Assembly: GCA_017456055.1 (NCBI GenBank)
Contig: JAFTKC010000010.1
Span: forward strand, 1-64,000
Direction: 5' to 3'
Source of the DNA: Clostridia bacterium
GTDB taxonomy: Bacteria; Bacillota; Clostridia; Christensenellales; Borkfalkiaceae
Length of the DNA: 64,000 nt
How positions within the stretch are numbered: the stretch's first letter is position 1; each line of letters begins with the position of its first letter. Below are positions 49,539 to 59,334 of the stretch, in pieces. The notes below the pieces were generated by a model. The model worked only from the letters and a program-made list of their open reading frames with translations, did not search any database and was not told the origin of the DNA. The position numbers were made by a program, and so were the translations under genes.

Positions 49539-49585
49539 TTTTCTAATTTATTGAAATTTCTTTCATATAGTCCCGTTTTAAATCA

Positions 49586-49614
49586 AGTATACCACAATCA
49601 AAAATTTTTGTAAA
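49586..49614 (-). promoter_or_regulatory. Promoter of pncB-lspA-rluD-der-plsY unit
   Basis: TTTACA (49614-49609), 17 bp and TATACT (49591-49586) stand on the minus strand. The downstream genes are tightly spaced or overlapping. Confidence 0.6.
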
Positions 49615-49649
49615 TATAATTTTACCTCATATATTTTTAAAAAATAAAA

Positions 49650-49674
49650 AATCCGTTCTATTTTACGGATTTCT
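49650..49674 (-). terminator. Terminator of glmM
   Basis: AAATCCGT and ACGGATTT form an 8-bp stem with a T-rich tail on the minus strand, about 20 nt past the glmM stop. Confidence 0.8.
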
Positions 49675-49693
49675 TATCTATTTTTATTTGATT

Positions 49694-51013
49694 TTAAGAT
49701 TCTGCGTCGATTTTATTTACTAGGCTTGCTATATCGTTTGCAATCTTTATATTTAACTCTTGCTCTTCGCTTTCTACCATAATTCTAATCTTAGGTTCAG
49801 TTCCAGACGCTCTAACCATTACTCTACCCTTATCTTTAAGGTCAAAATTATATCTTGAAACAAGTTTAGCAATATCTTCACTATTAACTATTCTTAGTTT
49901 ATCTTTTACCACCACGTTGATATTGGTTTGCGGATATAATTTAGCGTCAAATAGAGTTGAAAAATCAATATTTTCTTCTATCACGATATTTGCTAAAACA
50001 ATTGCTGTTAAAATTCCATCGCCCGTTGAAGCAATATCACTTAGAATAACGTGCCCACTTTGTTCACCACCAAGAGATAAATCTTTCTCTAGAAGTTTCG
50101 CCAAAACGTATTTGTCGCCAATATCAGTTCTAATTAAGTCAATTTGGTTTTCTTTTAAGGCTCTCTCTATACCCATATTAGTATGAGAAGTTCCAACTGC
50201 AGTATTGCCTTTTAATTTACCAATCTTTTTTAAGTATTTAGCAATAGCATAAATTATAAGGTCACCGTCTACTATTTGACCTTTTGAAGTGCACGCTATA
50301 ATTCTATCTGCGTCTCCGTCGAAAGCAAAGCCCATATCAGCATTATATCTTTTAACTTTTCTAGCAAGGTTTTCAGGATAAAGCGCACCACAATCTTTAT
50401 TTATTTTAAGTCCGTCGTCCGTACTATTAGACGCTATTACGTTAGCCCCTAGTTTTCTAAATACTTCAGGCGCAATTCTTATAGAAGCACCGTGTGCACA
50501 ATCTAAAACTATCGTTAATCCTTTAAGGCTATTTTTACTTGCAGAAATGAGAAAATCTCTATATTCGTGGATGAGATTAAAATCTTGAGAATATCTACCG
50601 ACATCGGGAAATTCGTTAGTCTTTTCGCGAATAAAACACCTTTCGATATTCTCTTCTTCTCTATCTCCCAATTTATAGCCGTTAGAATTAAAAACCTTTA
50701 TTCCGTTGTATATCGCACTATTATGCGAAGCACTAATAACAACGCCGTAATCAGCCTTCATAATCTTAGTTATATAAGCGATTCCAGCAGTTGGAACTAC
50801 CCCAACGTCAATCACGTTTGCTCCACCACTCATTGCACCACTAGCAACTCCTAACGTAAGATACGTATTAGAAACCCTTGTGTCACTTCCTATTATTATG
50901 GTTGGATTCTTTTTTAATACGGATAAAGCGTTTCCCACCTTATACGCCGTGTTAAAAGTTAAATCTTCGTTAACCTTTCCTCTAAGTCCGTCAGTACCAA
51001 AAAATACTCCCAT
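49694..51013 (-). CDS. glmM: Phosphoglucosamine mutase
   Basis: This 439-residue phosphohexomutase converts glucosamine 6-phosphate to glucosamine 1-phosphate for cell-wall precursors. The phosphoserine motif ISASHN is near residue 98, the metal loop DGDADR near 238 and the sugar-binding loop GEQSGH near 325. It begins 2 nt after the GlmU-like acetyltransferase gene, so the pair supplies consecutive steps. Confidence 0.95.
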   Translation of the reverse strand: MGVFFGTDGLRGKVNEDLTFNTAYKVGNALSVLKKNPTIIIGSDTRVSNTYLTLGVASGAMSGGANVIDVGVVPTAGIAYITKIMKADYGVVISASHNSAIYNGIKVFNSNGYKLGDREEENIERCFIREKTNEFPDVGRYSQDFNLIHEYRDFLISASKNSLKGLTIVLDCAHGASIRIAPEVFRKLGANVIASNSTDDGLKINKDCGALYPENLARKVKRYNADMGFAFDGDADRIIACTSKGQIVDGDLIIYAIAKYLKKIGKLKGNTAVGTSHTNMGIERALKENQIDLIRTDIGDKYVLAKLLEKDLSLGGEQSGHVILSDIASTGDGILTAIVLANIVIEENIDFSTLFDAKLYPQTNINVVVKDKLRIVNSEDIAKLVSRYNFDLKDKGRVMVRASGTEPKIRIMVESEEQELNIKIANDIASLVNKIDAES

Positions 51014-51015
51014 TA

Positions 51016-51651
51016 CTATTCTCCTTTAACCTTTTTTAAATAGTCTTTTGCTCGACCTTCTTTTACCGTTGCCCTAACTCTTCCTATAATAAAATCACCA
51101 TTGTTCGTGTTGTCAGTCAACGTAGTTCCAGCACAAATATACGAATTATCCTTAATCACTACCGGTGCAATTACGTTGCAATTACTTCCTATAAAGCAAT
51201 TATCTCCAACGATTGAACGGCTTTTTGTTTTTCCGTTGTAATTTACAAAAATTGCTCCACAACCAATATTGCAATCCTCACCGACGTCTGCATCACCAAC
51301 GTACGCTAAATGACTAACCTTTGAATTCTTGCCAATAACGGCATTTTTTATTTCTACAAAATTTCCAATTTTAGCGTTGTCTTTTATATCTGCTTTTGGT
51401 CTCAATCTTGCGTATGGACCTACCGAACAATTTTCACCTACTTTTGCATCTTCAAGTTGGCTTGAGTTTACTACTGTATTTTTACCAATAACACTATTCT
51501 TTATATAACAATTAGGCATTATTATCGCTCCGTCAAGCATTATAGTGTCACCTTCAATTCTACTGTTTTCGTAAATTATAACTCCTTTTCCTATTTTGAC
51601 GCTCTTGTCGATAAAAACACTTTTTTTATCCAAAATTTTATAATTTTTCAT
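51016..51651 (-). CDS. GlmU-type acetyltransferase domain, stand-alone
   Basis: This 211-residue left-handed beta-helix protein matches only the C-terminal half of GlmU. Motifs GPYARLRP, GNFVEIKN, AYVGDADVGE and GCGAIFVNYNGK follow in order. The N-terminal uridyltransferase domain (GGxGTRM) is missing, and its start is clean, with a strong promoter and no upstream remnant. It probably acetylates glucosamine 1-phosphate, and a separate uridyltransferase would then be needed elsewhere. Confidence 0.87.
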   Translation of the reverse strand: MKNYKILDKKSVFIDKSVKIGKGVIIYENSRIEGDTIMLDGAIIMPNCYIKNSVIGKNTVVNSSQLEDAKVGENCSVGPYARLRPKADIKDNAKIGNFVEIKNAVIGKNSKVSHLAYVGDADVGEDCNIGCGAIFVNYNGKTKSRSIVGDNCFIGSNCNVIAPVVIKDNSYICAGTTLTDNTNNGDFIIGRVRATVKEGRAKDYLKKVKGE

Positions 51652-51683
51652 CTACTAAATACTCCTTGCTTTCACGATTTTAT

Positions 51684-51712
51684 ATTATAGGGGCACATTT
51701 TACACTTGTCAA
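51684..51712 (-). promoter_or_regulatory. Consensus promoter of glmU-like/glmM, with overlapping palindrome
   Basis: TTGACA (51712-51707), 17 bp and TATAAT (51689-51684) are a perfect consensus. The -35 lies inside a 13-bp palindrome CACTTGTCAAGTG (51703-51715) that could be an operator. The gap 51720-51925 is AT-rich, with one inverted repeat (GGGGTTAA 51798-51805 and TTAACCCC 51826-51833) and nothing else recognised. Confidence 0.85.
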
Positions 51713-51929
51713 GTGATTTTTTGGCATATATTTGTCGTTTTTATAATAAAAACTGCGATTTTTAGCACTTTTTACAATTACACGATTTTGATTTTATGGG
51801 GTTAATTTCCATAATTTTCCTAATTTTAACCCCTTCCACCCCAACAAAACGAAATCACGTTTAGTAAAAATTGGCAAAAAAAAATTAATTTATAAATTTT
51901 TAAAATTTTTTTAATTTAATATTTCAAAA

Positions 51930-51959
51930 TTGACTTCAAGGCTATATATATGATAAAAT
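51930..51959 (+). promoter_or_regulatory. Promoter of MTA/SAH nucleosidase
   Basis: TTGACT (51930-51935), 18 bp and TAAAAT (51954-51959), followed by SD GGAGG (51966-51970). Confidence 0.6.
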
Positions 51960-51978
51960 ATTTTTGGAGGTTAAATTT

Positions 51979-52632
51979 ATGATTGGAATAGTTGTAGCCC
52001 TAGAAAAAGAGGCAATTGCAGTTTTACCACTAATTAAAAATAAAAATGAAAAACTCCTTGCAGGAAAAAAAGTTATTGAAGGCAAATTATTCGGCAAAGA
52101 TATAGCGTTAATCTTTTCTGGAATTGGAAAGGTAAGCGCTGCACTTTCCACTCAAGCACTTATTGATAATTATAACCTTGAATACGTTTTCAATTTCGGC
52201 TCGGTTGGAGCAGTTAATCAAAAAATAAAAGTAAACCAATTCTATCTAGTTGATAAATGTATGCAATTTGATTTTGACGTTAGAGAGATTGACGACGTTC
52301 CTTTGGGATATATTCAAGATTACGATAGAGTGTTTTTTGAAACTTCACCTATCGACGCTAAACTAGAAAGGGCCACACTTGGCACTTCGGATAAATTCAC
52401 TTCTAAAAGTGAAATTATTGAAGAAATAATCGATTGTGGCATTGATATTCGAGATATGGAAGGCTCGGCAATTGCACAAACGTGCATTTCAAACGACGTA
52501 AAGTTGATTATCTTAAAAGGCGTGACCGACATTTACGGATCAGGAAACGACGGTGAGCAATTTATTAAAAATTTAATTGCCGTAAGCAACAACTTTCCTA
52601 CGGCTATAGAAGAAATATTTAAAAGTTTATAA
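51979..52632 (+). CDS. mtnN: 5'-methylthioadenosine/S-adenosylhomocysteine nucleosidase
   Basis: This 217-residue nucleosidase cleaves adenine from MTA and SAH in methionine salvage and methylation clean-up. IALIFSGIGKVSAA near residue 45, the DMEGSAIAQTC substrate motif near 165 and the catalytic Asp in GVTDIYG near 190 are present. I chose ATG 51979 behind GGAGG. It is monocistronic. Confidence 0.9.
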   Translation: MIGIVVALEKEAIAVLPLIKNKNEKLLAGKKVIEGKLFGKDIALIFSGIGKVSAALSTQALIDNYNLEYVFNFGSVGAVNQKIKVNQFYLVDKCMQFDFDVREIDDVPLGYIQDYDRVFFETSPIDAKLERATLGTSDKFTSKSEIIEEIIDCGIDIRDMEGSAIAQTCISNDVKLIILKGVTDIYGSGNDGEQFIKNLIAVSNNFPTAIEEIFKSL

Positions 52633-52650
52633 GAATTTAAAATTAAAAAA

Positions 52651-52675
52651 AGACGAGATTCAATCTCGTCTTTTC
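52651..52675. terminator. Terminator of mtnN and tRNA-Thr
   Basis: AGACGAGA and TCTCGTCT form an 8-bp stem with T-run on one side and A-run on the other, between convergent mtnN and tRNA-Thr. Confidence 0.88.
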
Positions 52676-52679
52676 ATTT

Positions 52680-52755
52680 TGGAGCTGCTAACCGGAATCG
52701 AACCGGTGACCTCATCCTTACCAAGGATGTGCTCTACCATCTGAGCCATAGCAGC
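52680..52755 (-). tRNA. tRNA-Thr (GGT)
   Basis: The acceptor GCTGCTA (52755-52749) pairs with TAGCAGC (52690-52684), and CCA is encoded (52682-52680). The anticodon loop TTGGTAA sits in the stem CATCC/GGATG and reads ACC/ACT. Confidence 0.97.
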
Positions 52756-52778
52756 GTTTTATCTTCAAACGCCTAATC

Positions 52779-52807
52779 ATTATACTCAAATTAAAATTAT
52801 TTGTCAA
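52779..52807 (-). promoter_or_regulatory. Promoter of tRNA-Thr
   Basis: A consensus TTGACA (52807-52802), 17 bp and TATAAT (52784-52779) stand on the minus strand. Confidence 0.9.
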
Positions 52808-52868
52808 TATAAAACGACCACTTTTTTTAAATTTTTATTTTTAGTTTGGAATATTATTTTTTAATAGT

Positions 52869-52909
52869 GAAAAATAAATATCCCCACGTCTAACGTGGGG
52901 ATATTTATT
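52869..52909 (-). terminator. Terminator of the tRNA-like RNA
   Basis: A perfect 16-bp stem, AATAAATATCCCCACG (52873-52888) with its complement (52894-52909), has a 5-nt loop and starts at the first base after the tRNA-like 3' end. On the minus strand it is followed by TTTT. Confidence 0.88.
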
Positions 52910-53024
52910 GGAAGGGATGGGATTCGAACCCACGACCTCGACCTTAGCTAGGATAAAAAAGTTTGCTGTATGTGAATTTTTCAACTCACTTAAAAAACGC
53001 GCTCTGCCTCTGAGCTACCCTTCC
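52910..53024 (-). ncRNA. tRNA-mimicking RNA, candidate Y RNA (YrlA-like)
   Basis: This 115-nt RNA has a perfect 7-bp acceptor (GGAAGGG 53024-53018 with CCCTTCC), a D arm (GCTC-AGAGGCA-GAGC, 53015-53001) and a T arm (GTGGG-TTCGAAT-CCCAT, 52933-52917). The D-loop GG and T-loop TTCG needed for the tRNA elbow are kept. Instead of the 23 nt between the D and T arms of a class I tRNA there are 67 nt, and no 7-nt anticodon loop with a proper 5-bp stem could be found. That region holds a GAAA-capped 7-bp hairpin (GTGAGTT/AATTCAC, 52989-52972), a possible GTTT/AAAC stem and a GTCGAGG stretch (52942-52936). Unlike the four true tRNAs here it encodes no CCA. It lies just downstream of a Ro60-like gene, as bacterial Y RNAs often do. 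Confidence 0.75.
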
Positions 53025-53045
53025 ATACGGCTATTTAGCCATACT

Positions 53046-53074
53046 AGTTTAACAAATTAAACTATAATTGTCAA
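53046..53074 (-). promoter_or_regulatory. Promoter of the tRNA-like RNA
   Basis: TTGACA (53074-53069), 17 bp and TAAACT (53051-53046) stand on the minus strand between the vWA gene stop and the RNA. Transcription would start near 53039, leaving a 15-nt leader (with a small GGCT/AGCC hairpin) that RNase P could remove. Confidence 0.75.
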
Positions 53075-53080
53075 CGATTT

Positions 53081-54631
53081 TCATATTTCGCCCTTGATGG
53101 TTTTTGCCACGAGCAAGTATCTTTCACTATTTAAGTGTTTTAGCAATATCTTAAGTGGATCAATATCTTGCGTGAACAACATTTCTGCAATTGAAGGGCT
53201 AAAACCACTAACCAAAACCACTCCCGATTCATTTTCTTTTACGGGAATAGTGCAAGACCTAGAATTGATATTCCAAAAGATTAATTTCGGCAACTTATAT
53301 CCGTATTCTGCAAATTGTTTTGCAATATACTCGAACAATCTAACGTCCGCCTTTTCGAAACCTTCCCAAGAATTACCAGTCACACAACTATTAAATTCCA
53401 TATCAGACAGTATTAAAAGATTCTTTGGCAAATCCTCTTGTTTCATCTTGTGTTTAATCGCCGTATCTAGAATCAATTCAAAAACCTTTTGAATATTGGT
53501 ATCACATGCATCGTCATAGTGATATGCTTTTTCCATTTTATCCCTAAGTGTTTTGCATTGTTTTAGATTAACTAATTTCGGCTCTGTACTGAAAGTTATA
53601 TAGGTATTCTTAAATTCCCCTTTAAATCTTTCAGCAAAGTAAAAAGCTAAGCTTTGTGCAACGTCTAGAGCGGTCACCCCCGTTTTTCCCACTTGGAAAG
53701 TCATACTTCCACTGCCGTCTAGCACACACAGAGTATTTTCTACGTTTTCAACAAAATTTGGAAGTGCTTTCCATAATTCTTCTAAATCAGGTTGAAACTC
53801 TAAAGGTTGTCTATAAAAATAAACTTGTCCCTTTCTATATTGTTTTATTATTTCATAAGGATACAAAACGCTTGCGTTAATTTTAGCCTCGCCTTTTTGT
53901 AAACTACTTAAGAAATCCCTTCTTCTCTTTTCGTCGTTCCTTAAAAACGCTATTCTGTATAAAATATTTGCCCTTGACGGAACTGCCTCATAGTCTATTT
54001 TCCCCCACTCTTTATTACTCATATCTTTTTCTACAATTTTAAGAGTGGTTCTTAGAGTAGAGAGCGCTTTTCTATACTCTTTTTGTGTAAATCCAAATTC
54101 TTTTACAAAGATTTTTGCAAGAGTTTTTACACCTTTATTTTTAGAGTTTATAGATGGCATCCACTTTGCAAGAAGCGAGATGTTTTTCCCTTTTTTCTCA
54201 TTTTCAATATCAAGGAAAAATTGATTTTTAATATAATCAATCATCTTTCCTTCCAAACGAGTCCTGGCAAGCATAAACAAGTTGTCCCATCTAGTATATT
54301 CTGCCACTAGTGGAATAAGTTTTTCGGCAATTTCAGGATCAGCTTGAGCAATGAAACGATACCCAACGCGAAATAATCTTCTCTCGCCCATACCCTTTCT
54401 AACGTCGCCGGCAAAAAACAGCCATTGACACGCGAGAATCTTATCTTCGAAATAGACCTTGGCAAACTCGCTTGCAACCTTACAATCGTGAAATTTTCTA
54501 AGTGAAGAAACTTTATAATTTATATCTAAGAGAGCAGAGCCACTAGTTTTATAACCTATTGCTCCGTTTTCCGTAATACTTACGTTATATTCATTTTCTA
54601 AAACGTCTTGCAATTCTCTTAAAAATGCCAT
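53081..54631 (-). CDS. DUF2828-type HEAT/vWA protein, Ro60 (TROVE)-like
   Basis: This 516-residue cytosolic protein has an all-helical N-terminal half (about 40-290) and a C-terminal von Willebrand A domain (about 298-510). The helical part contains the DUF2828-typical GDVRKGMGERRLFR and EYTRWDNL stretches (near 75-120). The vWA domain has a complete metal site: DGSGS at 305-309, T378 and D410. Helical repeats plus a MIDAS vWA is the architecture of Ro60/Rsr, the ring protein that binds Y RNAs and misfolded RNAs. A gene for a tRNA-like RNA follows on the same strand. Ro kinship is inferred from architecture and context; the DUF2828 label is more secure than TROVE. Confidence 0.75.
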   Translation of the reverse strand: MAFLRELQDVLENEYNVSITENGAIGYKTSGSALLDINYKVSSLRKFHDCKVASEFAKVYFEDKILACQWLFFAGDVRKGMGERRLFRVGYRFIAQADPEIAEKLIPLVAEYTRWDNLFMLARTRLEGKMIDYIKNQFFLDIENEKKGKNISLLAKWMPSINSKNKGVKTLAKIFVKEFGFTQKEYRKALSTLRTTLKIVEKDMSNKEWGKIDYEAVPSRANILYRIAFLRNDEKRRRDFLSSLQKGEAKINASVLYPYEIIKQYRKGQVYFYRQPLEFQPDLEELWKALPNFVENVENTLCVLDGSGSMTFQVGKTGVTALDVAQSLAFYFAERFKGEFKNTYITFSTEPKLVNLKQCKTLRDKMEKAYHYDDACDTNIQKVFELILDTAIKHKMKQEDLPKNLLILSDMEFNSCVTGNSWEGFEKADVRLFEYIAKQFAEYGYKLPKLIFWNINSRSCTIPVKENESGVVLVSGFSPSIAEMLFTQDIDPLKILLKHLNSERYLLVAKTIKGEI

Positions 54632-54664
54632 ATCTTTTACCTTGAATTTTCTATATTTTTATTC

Positions 54665-54693
54665 ATTATAGCATAGTTTTTATTAAATAGCAA
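54665..54693 (-). promoter_or_regulatory. Promoter of the vWA protein gene
   Basis: TTGCTA (54693-54688), 17 bp and TATAAT (54670-54665) stand on the minus strand. Only a weak SD (AAGGT) precedes the ATG. Confidence 0.65.
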
Positions 54694-54696
54694 TAA

Positions 54697-54727
54697 AAAA
54701 GATTTACCCTAATTTAGAGTAAATCTT
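54697..54727 (-). terminator. Terminator of gyrBA
   Basis: AAGATTTAC and GTAAATCTT pair around a further CTAATTTAG stem, with a T-run on the minus strand. Confidence 0.85.
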
Positions 54728-54735
54728 TTTATTTT

Positions 54736-57219
54736 TTATTTTTCTTCAACGTCTTCTTCAGACTTTGGCGTTAGTGCAATTTTAGAAACTTTAAAGTCGT
54801 CTACTCTCATTATTCTAACACCTAAGGTGTCTCTACCAATTTTACTGATATCACTAGATGCAACTCTAATTATCGTTCCATTGCTGGTTATAATCATTAT
54901 GTCTTGCTCTTCGCTAACCAGTTTAAGACTCGCAAGTTTACCCGTTTTCGCATTAAACACGCCGGCTTTTACCCCTTTTCCGCCCCTATTTTGTTGCCTA
55001 TAATCTTCAAGCCCCGATCTCTTACCAAAGCCGTTTTCAGTCATAGTAATAACTTCGGTATTTTCCTTAATTACAGACATGTCGATAATATAGTCTTCCT
55101 TAGATAAGTCCATACTCTTAACGCCTTGAGTATCTCTACCCATTGCTCTAACGTCTTTTTCGGAAAATCTTATACACTTACCTTCATGAGACGCTACGAT
55201 TATATCATCTTCACCAGAAGAAAGTTGAACGGAAATGAGTTCGTCACCCTCAACGATACTTATTGCTATCTTACCAACTTTTCTAATACTTGCAAACTCT
55301 GAAAGCGCAGTCTTTTTAATCAAGCCGTTCTTTGTTGCAAGAACCATATATCCCTCAGCACCCTGTTTAAGTGGAAGCATAGTGCAAACCTTTTCTCCAT
55401 CGGCTAGTTGCAACAAGTTAACGATTGCTCTACCCCTTGCAGTTCTTTGCGCTTCAGGAATAAAGAATCCCTTTAGGCTATAAACTCTACCTCTATCGGT
55501 AAAGAACAAGATATCGTCGTGCGTAGAAGAAACGAACATATTGTCTACAAAGTCTTCTTCCTTAGGCTTATGAGCCATAACGCCCTTTCCACCTCGATGT
55601 TGAGTTTTATACTCGGCAACCGGAACTCTCTTAACGTAGCCTAAGTGAGTTAAACTAATTACCACGTCTTCTTCAGGAATCATATCTGCAATATCAATAT
55701 CGCCGTAATCGTATGAAAGTTCAGTTTTTCTTTCGGTTGAGTACTTATCTTTTATCTCTTCCATATCGGCACGAATAATCGCTTTAACTCTGCTTTCGTT
55801 AGCCAAAATGTCCTTTAAGTCGGCAATTATTGCTCTCAATTCTTCAAGTTCTTCTTTGAGTTTATTAACTTCCATACTAGTAAGTCTTTGAAGCCTCATC
55901 TCTAAGATTGCGTTTGCTTGACGTTCTGAAAGTTCAAAATTTTCCATAAGACTTGCAGTAGCAGAATTTTTATCAGCAGACTTTTTGATAATTTCAATAA
56001 CTTCGTCAATATTCGCTAGGGCGACTACTAACCCCTTAACGATATGTTCTCTTTCTTCGGTTTTTGCTAGGTCGTATTTAGTTCTTCTAACGATAACCGA
56101 TTCTTGATGGGCTATATAATGCTCTAAAATCTCTTTTAGACTTAAAATCTTAGGCTCTCCATCAACTAATGCTAGAAGTATAATTCCGTCTTTCACTTGT
56201 AAATTAGTGTGTTTATACAAGGTATTTAGAACTACTTGAGCATTGGCGTCTTTTTTAAGTTCAATGATAATTCTCATGCCGTGTCTATCCGACTCGTCGC
56301 GAATATTGCTAATTCCTTCAACTCGCTTGTCGTTTACCATTGCGGCAATACTCTTTATAAGTTCTTCTTTGTTTACCTGATACGGAATTTCAGTGATAAC
56401 GATTCTCTCTCTGCCGTTATCCATTTCTTCAAAGTCAGTTTTAGCGCGAAGCACAAAACCACCTTTACCCGTTCTATACGCTTGCTTAATTCCCGCTCTA
56501 CCCATCAAAACGCCACCTGTTGGATAATCAGGCGCAGGAATATATTCCATTAACTCTTCAATATCCATTTCTGGATTATCTAAAAGAGCAATACACCCGT
56601 TTAAGCACTCTGCAAGATTGTGTGGCGGAATATTAGTTGCCATACCAACGGCAATACCATCAGAGCCGTTAACTAAGATATTTGGGATTCTAGACGGCAA
56701 AACTACCGGTTGCATTTCAGTATCGTCAAAGTTTGGATAGAAATCTACGGTGTCTTTATCAATATCTCTAAGCATTTCGTTAGAAAGTTTAGAAAGTCTT
56801 GCCTCAGTATACCTATATGCCGCAGCAGAGTCTCCGTCAACCGAGCCGAAGTTTCCGTGTCCGTCAACTAGTGGACAATTTATAGAGAAGTCTTGAGCCA
56901 AACGAACGAGCGCGTCGTAAACCGAACTATCGCCGTGTGGGTGGTATTTACCTAAAACTTCACCGACGATTTTTGCACATTTTTTATATGCCTTATCGTT
57001 GGTTAAGCCCATATCGTGCATTGCGTAAAGAATTCTTCTATGAACGGGCTTCATACCGTCTCTAACGTCTGGAATAGCACGAGAAACGTTAACCGCCATA
57101 GCGTACGCAATAAACGATTTTTTGACTTCGTTGTTAACTTCTATATTTATAAGTTTAGTTTTATCTAATACTTCTTGAAATTGTGCGCTTAATTCGCCAC
57201 CAATATCCTTTTTTGCCAT
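54736..57219 (-). CDS. gyrA: DNA gyrase subunit A
   Basis: This 827-residue type II topoisomerase subunit carries the catalytic Tyr137 in AAAYRYTEARL. The quinolone-region residues are Ser98 and Asp102 (equivalents of E. coli Ser83 and Asp87), the susceptible type. A C-terminal beta-pinwheel (about 510-810) includes a GQxR/GG-box-like QRTARGRAIVNL stretch and repeated RGGKG segments. It follows gyrB by 11 nt. Confidence 0.97.
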   Translation of the reverse strand: MAKKDIGGELSAQFQEVLDKTKLINIEVNNEVKKSFIAYAMAVNVSRAIPDVRDGMKPVHRRILYAMHDMGLTNDKAYKKCAKIVGEVLGKYHPHGDSSVYDALVRLAQDFSINCPLVDGHGNFGSVDGDSAAAYRYTEARLSKLSNEMLRDIDKDTVDFYPNFDDTEMQPVVLPSRIPNILVNGSDGIAVGMATNIPPHNLAECLNGCIALLDNPEMDIEELMEYIPAPDYPTGGVLMGRAGIKQAYRTGKGGFVLRAKTDFEEMDNGRERIVITEIPYQVNKEELIKSIAAMVNDKRVEGISNIRDESDRHGMRIIIELKKDANAQVVLNTLYKHTNLQVKDGIILLALVDGEPKILSLKEILEHYIAHQESVIVRRTKYDLAKTEEREHIVKGLVVALANIDEVIEIIKKSADKNSATASLMENFELSERQANAILEMRLQRLTSMEVNKLKEELEELRAIIADLKDILANESRVKAIIRADMEEIKDKYSTERKTELSYDYGDIDIADMIPEEDVVISLTHLGYVKRVPVAEYKTQHRGGKGVMAHKPKEEDFVDNMFVSSTHDDILFFTDRGRVYSLKGFFIPEAQRTARGRAIVNLLQLADGEKVCTMLPLKQGAEGYMVLATKNGLIKKTALSEFASIRKVGKIAISIVEGDELISVQLSSGEDDIIVASHEGKCIRFSEKDVRAMGRDTQGVKSMDLSKEDYIIDMSVIKENTEVITMTENGFGKRSGLEDYRQQNRGGKGVKAGVFNAKTGKLASLKLVSEEQDIMIITSNGTIIRVASSDISKIGRDTLGVRIMRVDDFKVSKIALTPKSEEDVEEK

Positions 57220-57230
57220 TTTACTTCTCC

Positions 57231-59144
<1,914 letters not shown>

Positions 59145-59169
59145 TCACCCATTTATTTTATTTTTATAT

Positions 59170-59198
59170 ATTATAACATACTATAGTAAAAAAAACAA
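59170..59198 (-). promoter_or_regulatory. Promoter of gyrBA
   Basis: TTGTTT (59198-59193), 17 bp and TATAAT (59175-59170) stand on the minus strand. Confidence 0.6.
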
Positions 59199-59253
59199 GT
59201 ACTTTTAATATATTATTATATATAATATTATATGTAAGAACTAATTTTCAGCC

Positions 59254-59286
59254 AAAAAAAGGGCTAATTGCCCTTTAAATTTTTTT
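59254..59286. terminator. Hairpin with T-runs on both sides
   Basis: AAAGGGC (59258-59264) and GCCCTTT (59270-59276) with a TAATT loop, A-run upstream and T-run downstream. It can terminate in either direction. It lies upstream of the small zinc-protein gene, so it could also attenuate that gene. Confidence 0.6.
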
Positions 59287-59334
59287 GAATAAAACATCTT
59301 GTTTTTACTCAAAATAAAATTACGGAGATAAAAA

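Noticed and set aside
51885..51925. Very AT-rich tract as a replication origin or attachment site
   Set aside because: No DnaA boxes, iterons, integrase or flanking repeats were seen; it lies beside the mtnN promoter.
52934..53000. Group I or other self-splicing intron in a tRNA anticodon loop
   Set aside because: The extra sequence is only about 44 nt, far below self-splicing intron size, and removing candidate segments did not leave a proper anticodon stem-loop.
52910..53024. Suppressor tRNA decoding TAA, which would link to the two premature TAA codons
   Set aside because: No TTA anticodon in a valid 5-bp stem with T33 could be built. Normal genes here also end in TAA, which general suppression would extend.
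52910..53024. Ordinary class II tRNA (Leu, Ser, Tyr or Sec)
   Set aside because: Each anticodon-like loop tried (Lys, Leu, Phe, Ser, Ala, Cys) fails stem pairing, and the remaining length exceeds a normal variable arm.
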